In this document: positions 35,770 through 44,032 of the stretch, one piece after another
Numbering within the stretch: the stretch's first letter is position 1
Layout: each line of letters starts with the position of its first letter
DNA from: Holophaga sp.
GTDB lineage: Bacteria; Acidobacteriota; Holophagae; Holophagales; Holophagaceae
Length of the DNA stretch: 64,000 bases
Direction of reading: 5' to 3'
NCBI GenBank assembly: GCA_016715205.1
Contig: JADKBC010000012.1
Location: 1-64,000 of the forward strand
The notes under the pieces: generated by a model
The model's database searches: none
Seen by the model: only the letters and a program-made list of their open reading frames with translations
Told to the model about the DNA's origin: nothing
Translations under genes and position numbers: made by a program

Positions 35770-36620
35770 GGGCGACCTCCAATGGTCACGTTGAGTCCCT
35801 GGGCCCGGAAATCCTGCGCAATCGCATCCAGTTGTTCGACAGAGGGTGGCGGCACGGCCTCCAGACGGTAGTGCAAGCCCAGACGCCCAAACTTGGCCAC
35901 CCCAGTGGCATGGTAGGGGAGCAGATCCACACGCTGAATACCGGGCGTCTGTACCGCGAATTGGGCCGTGGCCGCGAGGTTGGCGGCATCATCGTTGATC
36001 CCGGGAATGATCGGCACCCGCAACCAGATCCTGGGGTGTTGGGCGGCCAGAGCCTGGAGGTTGGTCAGGATGAGCCCATTGGATTCGCCGGTCATTTCCC
36101 GATGACGGGCTTCATCCATGAGCTTCAGGTCGTACAGGACCAGATCCATATGGGAAGCAACCTGGAGCAGCGCCTCGGTGGGTGCAAAGCCACAGGTGTC
36201 CAGAGCCGTGTGGATTCCGTTGGCCTGCAGCGCGGCGGCCACTCCACTCACAAAGGTCGCCTGTAGCAGCGGTTCGCCGCCCGAAAAGGTCACGCCACCA
36301 CCGGATTGCTCGAAAAATATCCGATCGCGCAAGACCTCTGTCACCAGTTCGGACGCGGTCATGCTCCTGCCTACCCGTTGGCGGGCCCCGGTGGGGCAAC
36401 CTTCTACACTGTCCGCATCGGTGGTTTCCACACAACTTCCGCAGTGCATGCAGCGCTGTTCAAGGGTGAGCAGTTCGGGTGCCGCCGACTGGCTTTCGGG
36501 GTTGTGGCACCAGGCGCAGGCCAGCGGACAGCCCTTGAGAAACACCGTGGTGCGCAGCCCGGGCCCATCCTGAAGGGAAAACCGCTGCAGATGGAACACC
36601 AACCCTTCAGGGTTCTGCAC
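35766..36620 (-). CDS. Glycyl radical enzyme activase (radical SAM)
   Basis: 284 aa. The CxxxCxxC motif that binds the SAM cluster is CPLACAWC near residue 31. The ferredoxin-like insert CMHCGSC with GCPTG, typical of activases outside the pyruvate formate-lyase type, follows. GGVTFSGGEPL is the SAM-binding GGE block. It generates the glycyl radical on the HypD-like enzyme encoded downstream, with which it overlaps by four bases. Its own start lies inside the end of the peptidase gene, so all three are translationally linked. Confidence 0.92.
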   Translation of the reverse strand: MQNPEGLVFHLQRFSLQDGPGLRTTVFLKGCPLACAWCHNPESQSAAPELLTLEQRCMHCGSCVETTDADSVEGCPTGARQRVGRSMTASELVTEVLRDRIFFEQSGGGVTFSGGEPLLQATFVSGVAAALQANGIHTALDTCGFAPTEALLQVASHMDLVLYDLKLMDEARHREMTGESNGLILTNLQALAAQHPRIWLRVPIIPGINDDAANLAATAQFAVQTPGIQRVDLLPYHATGVAKFGRLGLHYRLEAVPPPSVEQLDAIAQDFRAQGLNVTIGGRP

Positions 36621-37995
36621 GGAGGGCCTCCACCTCGGCGGCAGTGCGCGGCTTGCGGGGCCCCAGCATCCGCGCGCCCTGCTCAGTCATCACAAAATCC
36701 TCTTCGATGCGGATGCCACCAAAGCCTCGGTAGTCCTCTAGCTTTTCGTAGTTGATGAACGCCGTGAACTTTCTTTCGGCTCGCCAGCGGTCCATCAATT
36801 CCGGAATGAAGTAGAGACCGGGCTCCACCGTGAACACGAAGCCAGGTTCCAACCCCCGAGCCAGGCGCAGGGATTTCAAACCGAATTGGGTGCTCTTGGG
36901 CTGGCCCTCGTGGCCCACCCAGACTTCCCCCAGATCTTCCATATCGTGCACATCCAGGCCCATCATATGGCCCAGCCCGCACTGGAAGAACATGGCGTGG
37001 GCACCCAAGGCCACCGCCTCGTCCAGATCACCTTGCATCAGCCCCAAGCCCTTCAAGCCCTCCGCCAGTTGGCGACAGGCCAGCAAGTGCACCTCGCGAA
37101 AGCGGATGCCCGGTTTCAAGGCAGCCACTGCGGCCATATGCGCCGCCAGCACAATCTCGTAAACCTCCCGCTGGCGTGGCGTGAAGGTCGGGTCTACCGG
37201 GAAGGTGCTGGTCAGATCCCCTGCGTAATGCAAGGCAGATTCGGCCCCCGCATCCAGCAGGAAAAGCTGCCCCGATTCCAGCGCGTTCCCATGGAAATGG
37301 TTGTGCAGGGTTTCCCCATGCACCGTGGCGATGATGGGAAAGGAGAGCTGGCCCCCGGCGGCCAAGGCGATTTCCGCGACCCGCGCCGCGAGGTCGGATT
37401 CCTTCAAGCCGGGCCGGGCCATGCGAATACCCGCAAGGTGCATGGCCACCGTGGTGGTCACGGCCTTTTCGATTTCGACCAGTTCTTCCGCATCTTTGTG
37501 GATGCGCAGGGAAACCACGGCCTGGATGAATTCCAGGGAGGCCTTGGCGCCCTGCTCGGCCGGCGGGATGCCCAGCAGATCCAGCAGGCGCAGGCGGTTT
37601 TCCGGTCGGTAGGGCGGCAGGAAATGGATGGCGCGCCCCTGCACGCGGGCCCGTTGCAGCACCTCACCCAATTGATCTGCGGGTGCTGTGTTCTGGATGC
37701 CAGCCTGGGCGGCCCATTCGGCCACCGTGGGCTGGGGCCCGGTCCAGACGATGGCATCCAGGGTGAGATCATCCGCGAAGAGGGTCGTGGTGCCTGCATC
37801 GAGATCCATCACCCCGGCATAGCCCGGCTGATCCACGCCCAGGAAGTAGAGAAAGCTGCTGTCCTGGCGGAAATGAAAGGTGTTGTCCGGATAGTTCATG
37901 GGCGATTCGGCATTGCCCAGGAAAAGCAGCAACCCGCTGCGGACCTTGGTCTGCAGGCGCTGGCGGCGTTCCACATAGGTCTGGGCTGGGAACAT
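36607..37995 (-). CDS. Xaa-Pro aminopeptidase / prolidase, M24 family
   Basis: 462 aa from the ATG at 37995, which has GGAGG eight bases upstream; longer readings run into the operator. An N-terminal creatinase-like domain precedes the pita-bread fold, with metal ligands in LDAGAE, YAGDLTS, GLGHMMGLDVHD, FTVEPGLYF and RIEEDF. The MMGLDVHD form is that of PepP. It splits residues ahead of proline or hydroxyproline, so it can feed the HypD-like enzyme encoded in the same operon from collagen-type peptides. Confidence 0.9.
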   Translation of the reverse strand: MFPAQTYVERRQRLQTKVRSGLLLFLGNAESPMNYPDNTFHFRQDSSFLYFLGVDQPGYAGVMDLDAGTTTLFADDLTLDAIVWTGPQPTVAEWAAQAGIQNTAPADQLGEVLQRARVQGRAIHFLPPYRPENRLRLLDLLGIPPAEQGAKASLEFIQAVVSLRIHKDAEELVEIEKAVTTTVAMHLAGIRMARPGLKESDLAARVAEIALAAGGQLSFPIIATVHGETLHNHFHGNALESGQLFLLDAGAESALHYAGDLTSTFPVDPTFTPRQREVYEIVLAAHMAAVAALKPGIRFREVHLLACRQLAEGLKGLGLMQGDLDEAVALGAHAMFFQCGLGHMMGLDVHDMEDLGEVWVGHEGQPKSTQFGLKSLRLARGLEPGFVFTVEPGLYFIPELMDRWRAERKFTAFINYEKLEDYRGFGGIRIEEDFVMTEQGARMLGPRKPRTAAEVEALRAEP

Positions 37996-38003
37996 GGTGG
38001 GTT

Positions 38004-38008
38004 CCTCC
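38004..38008 (-). promoter_or_regulatory. Ribosome binding site fixing the peptidase start
   Basis: GGAGG on the minus strand, eight bases before the ATG at 37995; this decides between that start and the one at 38046. Confidence 0.7.
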
Positions 38009-38022
38009 GGATTGTTAATGAT

Positions 38023-38038
38023 ATCTGATATATCAGAT
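38023..38038. promoter_or_regulatory. 16-bp perfect palindrome, probable GntR operator
   Basis: ATCTGATATATCAGAT is its own complement. It lies between the gntR stop and the peptidase start, where a repressor would block the operon promoter. AT-rich palindromes of this size are typical of FadR-type GntR regulators. Confidence 0.65.
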
Positions 38039-38073
38039 GATGCCACCCCTTCCCCGATCTCGGCGCCGGGGGG

Positions 38074-38808
38074 CTATTCCGCGCGATCCGTCAGGTAATA
38101 CACCCGCACAAAGGCCTCCTGCTCCTCAAAGGACCAATGCACATCCCGGTGGTAGGCGGCCGCCGCCTCGAATTCGCCTGCTTCCAGGTGCTTCAGGAGC
38201 TGGGCGTGCTCCTTGATGGAATGATCCTCCCAACTCTTCAGAAAAACCTTTCGCCGGGGCCAGTCGTACAGACGCTGCTTCAGGGAGTGCACCAGGGCCA
38301 GCATGCGGGGGTTCTCGCTAGCCTCCAGAAAGACCCCATGGAACGCCAGGTTGTGGAGGAAGAACTGCTCGTAGTCTTCAGCCTTGATGGCGGTGCGCAT
38401 GGCGCGGTTGGCGGCCTTCATCCTGGCCAAGCCCGCCTTGCCCAGCTTGGGGCCTGCGGTGGCCAAGGCGGCGGATTCCAGGGCTCCAACGATCTGGTAG
38501 ATGTTGCGTATTTCGTCCAGACTCAACGGCTTCAAACGAAACCCTCGCCTTGGCAGGATCTCCACGAAACCTTCCACTTCCAGTTGCAGCAGCGCGTCCC
38601 GCAGCGGCGTGCGGCTAATGCCCAGCCGCTGGGCCAGGGCATTGAGGTCCACGAAGGAACCCGGCTGCAGACCACCGCTGTTCATTTCGCCGCGCAGATA
38701 GTCGTACACCTGTTCCCGCAGGGATCGGGTCTGCAGGATCGGCACTTCGTCGGATTTGCGAGGCGTGGCTGGGGGCATCTTCAAGGGCACCTCCCACAAG
38801 GAGGCCAT
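38074..38808 (-). CDS. GntR-family regulator, FadR/FCD type
   Basis: 244 aa: an N-terminal winged helix (SLREQVYDYLRGEM, LGISRTPLRDAL) and an FCD effector domain with metal-binding His residues (FHGVF, EDHSIKEH, YHRDVHW). It probably represses the peptidase-activase-hypD operon that follows and responds to a small acid, perhaps an amino acid such as hydroxyproline. Another possible start is ATG at 38778, which has GGGAGG upstream. It is separated from the operon by 78 bases carrying the palindrome. Confidence 0.88.
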   Translation of the reverse strand: MASLWEVPLKMPPATPRKSDEVPILQTRSLREQVYDYLRGEMNSGGLQPGSFVDLNALAQRLGISRTPLRDALLQLEVEGFVEILPRRGFRLKPLSLDEIRNIYQIVGALESAALATAGPKLGKAGLARMKAANRAMRTAIKAEDYEQFFLHNLAFHGVFLEASENPRMLALVHSLKQRLYDWPRRKVFLKSWEDHSIKEHAQLLKHLEAGEFEAAAAYHRDVHWSFEEQEAFVRVYYLTDRAE

Positions 38809-38840
38809 GGAGACGCCCAGGCTTCAAGGTGGGATTCAGG

Positions 38841-41800
38841 CTATTCGAAAGAGAGGGTCATCCGGGCGCTTCCATGGAAGCCGCGGGAGGTGATGTCACC
38901 GCCCTTCCAAAGGGTCCAGCCCGGCAGACCGCGCTGGAAGCCTTTCGTCATCTGCCAGAGCTGGAGGCGGCTATTGGCGCTGTAGACGTACAGCATGCGG
39001 CGAGGGTTCCAGGGATTGGGCACCGCAAAGGCGATACCCTCTTCGGGCTTGGCATAGGTGCGGCCCTGGAACCGGAAGTAGCCCTTCCCGAATTCCACCG
39101 GGAGCTTGCCTTCTTCGGCCAGCCTTGCCAGCACGTTGTTCTCCTCGATGCCGCCAAAGATGACGAGATCACGGTTCTTCAGATCCGGGTCCAGCACTTC
39201 CGCATCGGGCCGAATCTCCGGCAATACCTCGGTCATGTTGTCGGCCACCTGCTCGCGGAACACACCAATCAGAGAGCGATTGGCTTCGATCTGGTGGGAG
39301 GTTCCGGGCACGTACAGCAACCGCTCCCAATCATCCTGCAGGTTGGTCAACTGCGCACCCAGGGCCGAAGCCACCGGGATTTCATTGCCCGCATTGAAGG
39401 TGATCCGGATGGGTTTGTCCGCACATTTGAAGGTGAAGTGTTCCTCGGCGTTGTTGATTTCCACCCGCTCAAAGGTGGTGCCCTTCGCGGTGGCCACGGC
39501 GACGGTGGCAACAAAGGGATAGACTTGGCCCTTCTGCCACACGGTGAGCTTTACCTCGAACCCCTCGTCGGTCTTGGCGGTACTGCCCACAAGGCTGGGA
39601 TCGGGCAGGCCCGTGCGCTCCAGCCACGGCAGCATCAGGGGCCGCACATCGCGCCCGGCAGCTTCCGAGGCGACCTTGAAAAACTCGCCGGTGCGGATGG
39701 GCTTCCCGGCATAGGTGCCATGCACCTTGGCCATGATCTTGGCGAAGGTGGCGTTGCCCAGCCACAGGCGCAGTTGGTGCAGGGCGAAGGTGCCCTTGAT
39801 GCGCGGCAGATGATACGCACCGAAGCGGTCGTAGACCGTTGTCGCATTCAGGGGCACCAGGTCCGCTTCCCGCGCCAGCAGGAACAAGGCGCGGGCATTC
39901 AGCTCAGCCAGGAAATCCCGTTGCAGGTCGAATGCTTTGGCGGGGTCTTCGGGTAAGCGCTTCAGCAGCGCGTGGTAGGCGGCATCGCCACTGGAGAGCC
40001 AGTTCTCGGCATCGCTAGCGGGGTACACGGTGTTCAGCCAAAGTGCCTTCTTGTCGAAGGCCACGAGGTCTTTCACCTTGGCCAATTCGCGCTTTTCGGG
40101 GGCAGGCGCAACTTCCGCCTTCACCCGATCCTTGGCCTCCTTCAATTTGTCTGCCACGAAAATCGGGCTGAAGGTTGTGTAGCCATAGGTGAGGTGCGGC
40201 ACTGCATTGGGTAGATCGGGAATCCAACGGCCGCCCACCCATTTTTCGCGGTGGGTGGTCTTGCCCTGGTGGGCAATGAACATGAGCTTTTCCGCCATCT
40301 CGGCGGTGGTGAGCTTGCCATCGCAGGCATGGGGACGCTGCACGGGGCTGGTGGCCCAGAAGCGGATGGCTTCGGTCAGATCGATGGGCGCTTTCTTTTC
40401 CTGGAACCATTGGTAGAGCGCGATGTCGCGGTCCATGGGGCGGAAGGCCAGATCCACCGGCACGTTCTCGGGGTTGGGCACCAGTTCCTTGCGCACCTCG
40501 ATCTCGCGGTTGTTGTTGTTGGCCCAGACAAAATCCTTCAGGTTGCCCGGCGTATCCGCCGCATGGCCCTTGCTGCCCGTGCGCCAGAGCTTCGTCTTCT
40601 TGGTCCCCAGCAGGAACACGGCGCCTTCATCGGTTTTGGTGTCGGCGATGGTCCAGTCGTTGGTGTAAAGACCATTGTTCTTGTCGGTGAGAATCCGCGC
40701 CACATCATCGATGGAACTGGAATACTGGGCAGCTTTGCGGATGCGGTTGGATTGCGGCGTGCCTTCGGGCTCGAAGGGTGTTTGCGCCACGGTGGTTTCG
40801 CCGATCACGATGCCCGCGGTATTGATGTACCAGTCGGTGCCCGAACTGATACCACCGGGGAAGGTCTGCATGACGAAGCGATGCCCCTTGGTGGGCACCA
40901 CATCCAGGATCACATCCCAATGCACGCCGCTGTAACTGGGGGGCCACATGAACATCTGGCCCGTGATGAAGCGGCCGTCCTGGGTGGCGCTCTTGGTGGC
41001 CACAAAGGCCGAGCAGCGATCCGTGCGCTTGCCCGGCGTGTCGTCTTCGGGCTGGAAGCTGCGGCCCGTCAGCGCGGTTTCACTCACCCGATTGGCTGAA
41101 CTGAGTTCGCCAAGATCGATGGCGGAATTGGCCGTCACGATGTCCAGCAGATCCACGGCGCGGCCCCGGAAGGTGGCGCCCGCCTTTGCTGCACCATCGG
41201 CAATGCCTTTCATCTCCTCCAGGAATTCCGGATCGTATTTCCGCAACATCATGGAATCGGCCATGACTCGGAAATTCGACCAGCCCTTTTCGGGATTGGC
41301 CGCATCCTGCAGCACCGCCAGCTTGTCCAGAAACTTGGCGAGCTCCGTAGCTACCAGGCGCCCGTACTGCACGCCTCGCGTATAGGGTTCACCTTCGATG
41401 TGCACAAAGGACCAGCCGCCCTCGTCATAGCGGAAGCCCTTGCCCGCCCAGCGCACCGTTTCGAGGGGAATGTGCTGGGTGATGTCGTCGAGCTTTTCCA
41501 GTTTCAGGTCGTCGAACCAAGCGCTGCCCGTCGCCTTGCCATTGCGGCCCAGATCAAGGCGCACCCGATCCTTGGCGGTGGTGGCAAAGAAGGTAACCGA
41601 CACGCGGCGGTCCCCGTCCCCTGCCACCGTGGGCGAAGCGTTGGTGAAGGGGAAGCTGGCCATGGATAAACACGCACCCAGGGCCGTGGGGTAGCGGGCC
41701 GTGGGATCGGTCTTCACGCCCTTGGCCTTGATCCACCCACTAAGACGATAGAGCTGGCCCACCTGCAGGCCCACGGGCGCGCTGAGCACATGGGAGGAGC

Positions 41801-42023
41801 CGCCCTCAGCGGCATGCTCCAACCGCAGGGCCAGGCTGCCCTCTGCCCGATAATCACCGCTGGTCGTCACCTTGGCACCTGGCGCCAGGGCGATGGTCCA
41901 GTCCGCAGGCTGGCCCTTTACGGCTTGTTCAAAACCAGGGTTGGCTACGGGAATCAGGGATGGTGTCTGGGCCACAATCGGCAGAGCCAGGATCGCGGCG
42001 AGCGCAAAGGTCAGGTGACGCAT
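38841..42023 (-). CDS. Secreted Ntn-hydrolase (C45 / phospholipase B-like) fusion
   Basis: 1060 aa from the ATG at 42023 (GGAGG upstream). After the signal peptide comes a carbohydrate-binding-like jelly roll (about 22-175), then an Ntn-hydrolase domain whose probable nucleophile C337 lies in TDRCSAFVATK, as in acyl-CoA:6-APA acyltransferase and phospholipase B-like proteins. A later helical part (about 750-840: LRLWLGNATFAKIM, EFFKVASEAAGRDV) resembles the C-terminal region of M1 aminopeptidases but no HEXXH is present. A C-terminal beta region ends the protein. Likely an amidase or acyl hydrolase in the periplasm or outside; the substrate is unknown. Confidence 0.7.
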   Translation of the reverse strand: MRHLTFALAAILALPIVAQTPSLIPVANPGFEQAVKGQPADWTIALAPGAKVTTSGDYRAEGSLALRLEHAAEGGSSHVLSAPVGLQVGQLYRLSGWIKAKGVKTDPTARYPTALGACLSMASFPFTNASPTVAGDGDRRVSVTFFATTAKDRVRLDLGRNGKATGSAWFDDLKLEKLDDITQHIPLETVRWAGKGFRYDEGGWSFVHIEGEPYTRGVQYGRLVATELAKFLDKLAVLQDAANPEKGWSNFRVMADSMMLRKYDPEFLEEMKGIADGAAKAGATFRGRAVDLLDIVTANSAIDLGELSSANRVSETALTGRSFQPEDDTPGKRTDRCSAFVATKSATQDGRFITGQMFMWPPSYSGVHWDVILDVVPTKGHRFVMQTFPGGISSGTDWYINTAGIVIGETTVAQTPFEPEGTPQSNRIRKAAQYSSSIDDVARILTDKNNGLYTNDWTIADTKTDEGAVFLLGTKKTKLWRTGSKGHAADTPGNLKDFVWANNNNREIEVRKELVPNPENVPVDLAFRPMDRDIALYQWFQEKKAPIDLTEAIRFWATSPVQRPHACDGKLTTAEMAEKLMFIAHQGKTTHREKWVGGRWIPDLPNAVPHLTYGYTTFSPIFVADKLKEAKDRVKAEVAPAPEKRELAKVKDLVAFDKKALWLNTVYPASDAENWLSSGDAAYHALLKRLPEDPAKAFDLQRDFLAELNARALFLLAREADLVPLNATTVYDRFGAYHLPRIKGTFALHQLRLWLGNATFAKIMAKVHGTYAGKPIRTGEFFKVASEAAGRDVRPLMLPWLERTGLPDPSLVGSTAKTDEGFEVKLTVWQKGQVYPFVATVAVATAKGTTFERVEINNAEEHFTFKCADKPIRITFNAGNEIPVASALGAQLTNLQDDWERLLYVPGTSHQIEANRSLIGVFREQVADNMTEVLPEIRPDAEVLDPDLKNRDLVIFGGIEENNVLARLAEEGKLPVEFGKGYFRFQGRTYAKPEEGIAFAVPNPWNPRRMLYVYSANSRLQLWQMTKGFQRGLPGWTLWKGGDITSRGFHGSARMTLSFE

Positions 42024-42089
42024 GGAGGCCTCCACCCTCCATTCAAGCAGACCTCGCGTTGTGATGCATGGAATCAATGATGGGGCCGA

Positions 42090-42926
42090 TTAGAGTGTGC
42101 GGCCCGCCGGATCCCACAGAGCCGCCTTGCGGCTGGCTCGCCAGATCTCCAGGAGCTGGTCGAGCATGTCGCCGAATTCGGTGAGCCGGAAGGCGTTGGG
42201 GCCGTCGCTGAGGGCCTTTTCGGGGCAGTCGTGCACTTCGAAGAAAAAGCCATCCACCGCCGTGGCAGCCGCGCGCGCCAGGGTCGGAATCATCTCCCGC
42301 GCACCGCCCGTGGCGTGGCCCAGGGCGCCCGGCTTCTGCACGCTATGGGTCGCATCAAAAATCACCGGCGCACCCGTGCGGCGCAGGTGGGGGAAGCTCT
42401 GGAAATCCACCACCAACTGGCCGTAACCGAAGGAAGAGCCGCGTTCCGTAACCCACACCGGACCCGCGCCCTCAACGCTGCGCACCTTATCCACCGCGTT
42501 CTTCATGTCCCAGGGCGCCAGGAACTGCCCCTTCTTCACGTTCACGGGACGTCCCGTGGCGGCAGCGGCCAGCAGCAGATCCGTTTGTCGGCAGAGGAAG
42601 GCGGGAATCTGCAGCACATCCACCGCCTTGGCCACTTCGGCGCACTGGATGGATTCATGCACATCCGTCAGCACCGGTACGCCCAGCTTCTGGCGTACTT
42701 CGGCCAGGATATCCAGACCCTCGTCCTGACTGATGCCGCGATAGCTGCCCAAGGAGGTGCGGTTGGCCTTGTCGAAGCTGGCCTTGAAGATGAAGGGAAT
42801 GCCACGCGCTTCTGCCAAATCAAAAAGCTGGGACGCCAAGAAATGCGTATGTTCCCGACTCTCGATGACGCAGGGCCCCGCGATGAGAAAGAAACTTTGA
42901 TCCGTGAATGGCCGCTTGAAGTCCAT
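42090..42926 (-). CDS. kdsA: 3-deoxy-8-phosphooctulonate synthase (KDO8P synthase)
   Basis: 278 aa joins phosphoenolpyruvate with arabinose-5-phosphate to give KDO-8-phosphate for lipopolysaccharide. The family blocks are present: IAGPCVIES, FKASFDKANR, GVPVLTDVHE, QIPAFLCRQTDLL with the Cys of the metal-dependent class, VTERGSSFGYG and FDATHSVQKPG. The start at 42926 (AGAGGG upstream) gives the standard N-terminus; the longer reading would translate the spacer repeat. Its presence shows a Gram-negative outer membrane with KDO. Confidence 0.97.
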   Translation of the reverse strand: MDFKRPFTDQSFFLIAGPCVIESREHTHFLASQLFDLAEARGIPFIFKASFDKANRTSLGSYRGISQDEGLDILAEVRQKLGVPVLTDVHESIQCAEVAKAVDVLQIPAFLCRQTDLLLAAAATGRPVNVKKGQFLAPWDMKNAVDKVRSVEGAGPVWVTERGSSFGYGQLVVDFQSFPHLRRTGAPVIFDATHSVQKPGALGHATGGAREMIPTLARAAATAVDGFFFEVHDCPEKALSDGPNAFRLTEFGDMLDQLLEIWRASRKAALWDPAGRTL

Positions 42927-42973
42927 GGGAAACCCTCTGCACCAGTGTACCGGCCAAATGGCTTTTCTCTTGG

Positions 42974-43068
42974 TCCGTGTCCATCCGTGTTCATCTGTGG
43001 ACTGTTTTTTGGTTGTCCCTTCGTACACAAAAAAGAGAAGTCCACGGATGAACACGAATAGACACGAA
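42974..43068. repeat. Inverted-repeat element of the CATCCGTG type
   Basis: A 29-base arm (42974-43002, TCCGTGTCCATCCGTG onward) pairs with 43040-43068 with few mismatches. The loop is T/A-rich. Tandem CGTGTTCATCCGTG-like words are a widely dispersed type of intergenic repeat. It lies in the promoter gap between kdsA and the lrp-type gene. Confidence 0.6.
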
Positions 43069-43124
43069 TAAAAAAACCTGTTCAGCCGCTTTACCGACTT
43101 ACAGTCATTCGCCAATTTGCTTGT

Positions 43125-43139
43125 CAATTTGTCAAATTG
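43125..43139. promoter_or_regulatory. Palindrome ahead of the Lrp-type regulator
   Basis: CAATTTG-T-CAAATTG, a 7-1-7 inverted repeat about 58 bases before the start at 43197, placed where an autoregulator of the Lrp family would bind. Confidence 0.4.
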
Positions 43140-43196
43140 CCTTCATGACTCCCTGATAGAATGGCCCATCCAGGCTGTCTCCTGCGGGTAGTTACC

Positions 43197-43706
43197 ATGT
43201 CCAAGCAAATCATGTCCGATGATCTCAACCGCCGATTGGTGGAGTTGCTGCTGGAGGAAGGGCGCATCAGCCATGCGGAACTGGCGGAACGCCTGGGCGT
43301 GAGCCGTCCCACCATCATCGAACGGGTGAAGCGCCTGGAAACCGAGGGTGTGATCAGTGGCTACAGTGCGCGGGTCAGCCCGGCCTCGGTACTGAAACCC
43401 AGCGTGGCCTTTGTGTCCGTGCGGCACCGCAACGGCGACGACGATGCCCTGGAAGCCGCGTACCTGGAAGCCCTGCGCAACGAGCCTGATGTGCTGGAAG
43501 CCCACTCCATGGCCGGGGAGGATTGCCTGCTGCTCAAGATCGTGGCCGATACACCCATGGGCATCCACGACCGCCTGAAGCGCATCCGCAGCCTGGGCGA
43601 ACAGGTGAGCACCCGCACGGCCATCGTGCTGCAAACCCATTTCGTGAAGCCTGGGCCAAGCCCCTTTCCGCCAGATCTCTCAGTGCCCCGGAAGCCAAGG
43701 AAATGA
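43197..43706 (+). CDS. Lrp/AsnC-family regulator
   Basis: 169 aa: an N-terminal helix-turn-helix (LAERLGVSRPTIIERVKRL) and a RAM effector domain (about 65-140) that normally binds an amino acid. The start at 43197 gives the standard N-terminus. It is the first gene of a four-gene set with overlapping ends (ATGA into the monooxygenase-like gene) and probably controls it. Confidence 0.88.
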   Translation: MSKQIMSDDLNRRLVELLLEEGRISHAELAERLGVSRPTIIERVKRLETEGVISGYSARVSPASVLKPSVAFVSVRHRNGDDDALEAAYLEALRNEPDVLEAHSMAGEDCLLLKIVADTPMGIHDRLKRIRSLGEQVSTRTAIVLQTHFVKPGPSPFPPDLSVPRKPRK

Positions 43707-44032
43707 TCGCCCGCACCCCTGAACCACCTTACGTCGCGGTGATCTTCACCAGCCTTCGTCCGGTGGCTGAGGACGGTTATGGAGAAATCGCCGAGCGCAT
43801 GGTGCAGCTGGCTCAAACCCAAGCCGGGTACCTCGGCCATGAAAGCGTGCGGCAGGCGGATGGCTGGGGCATCACCGTTTCCTACTGGGCGGATGAAGAC
43901 GCTGCGCGGGCCTGGAAGGCGAACGCAGAGCATCGAGAAGTCCAGAGATTGGGCCGGGAGCAGTTCTATCTCGCCTACGCCATGCGCATGGCCGTGGTGG
44001 CGCGGCAGACCTCGTTTGAGGCCACCCCATGA
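43703..44032 (+). CDS. Antibiotic-biosynthesis-monooxygenase-like small protein
   Basis: 109 aa alpha/beta protein of the dimeric ferredoxin-like ABM type: AVIFTSLRP, GYLGHESVR, ISYWADEDAARAWKANAEHR-like spacing. Members act as cofactor-free oxygenases or bind haem, and many have no known role. The ATG overlaps the regulator stop and its own stop overlaps the transporter start, which makes it part of one operon. Confidence 0.8.
   Translation: MIARTPEPPYVAVIFTSLRPVAEDGYGEIAERMVQLAQTQAGYLGHESVRQADGWGITVSYWADEDAARAWKANAEHREVQRLGREQFYLAYAMRMAVVARQTSFEATP

Noticed and set aside
42927..43127. N-terminal extension of KdsA by 67 residues
   Set aside because: The extension translates the inverted repeat and has no counterpart in the family; the ATG at 42926 has a ribosome site and gives the standard length.
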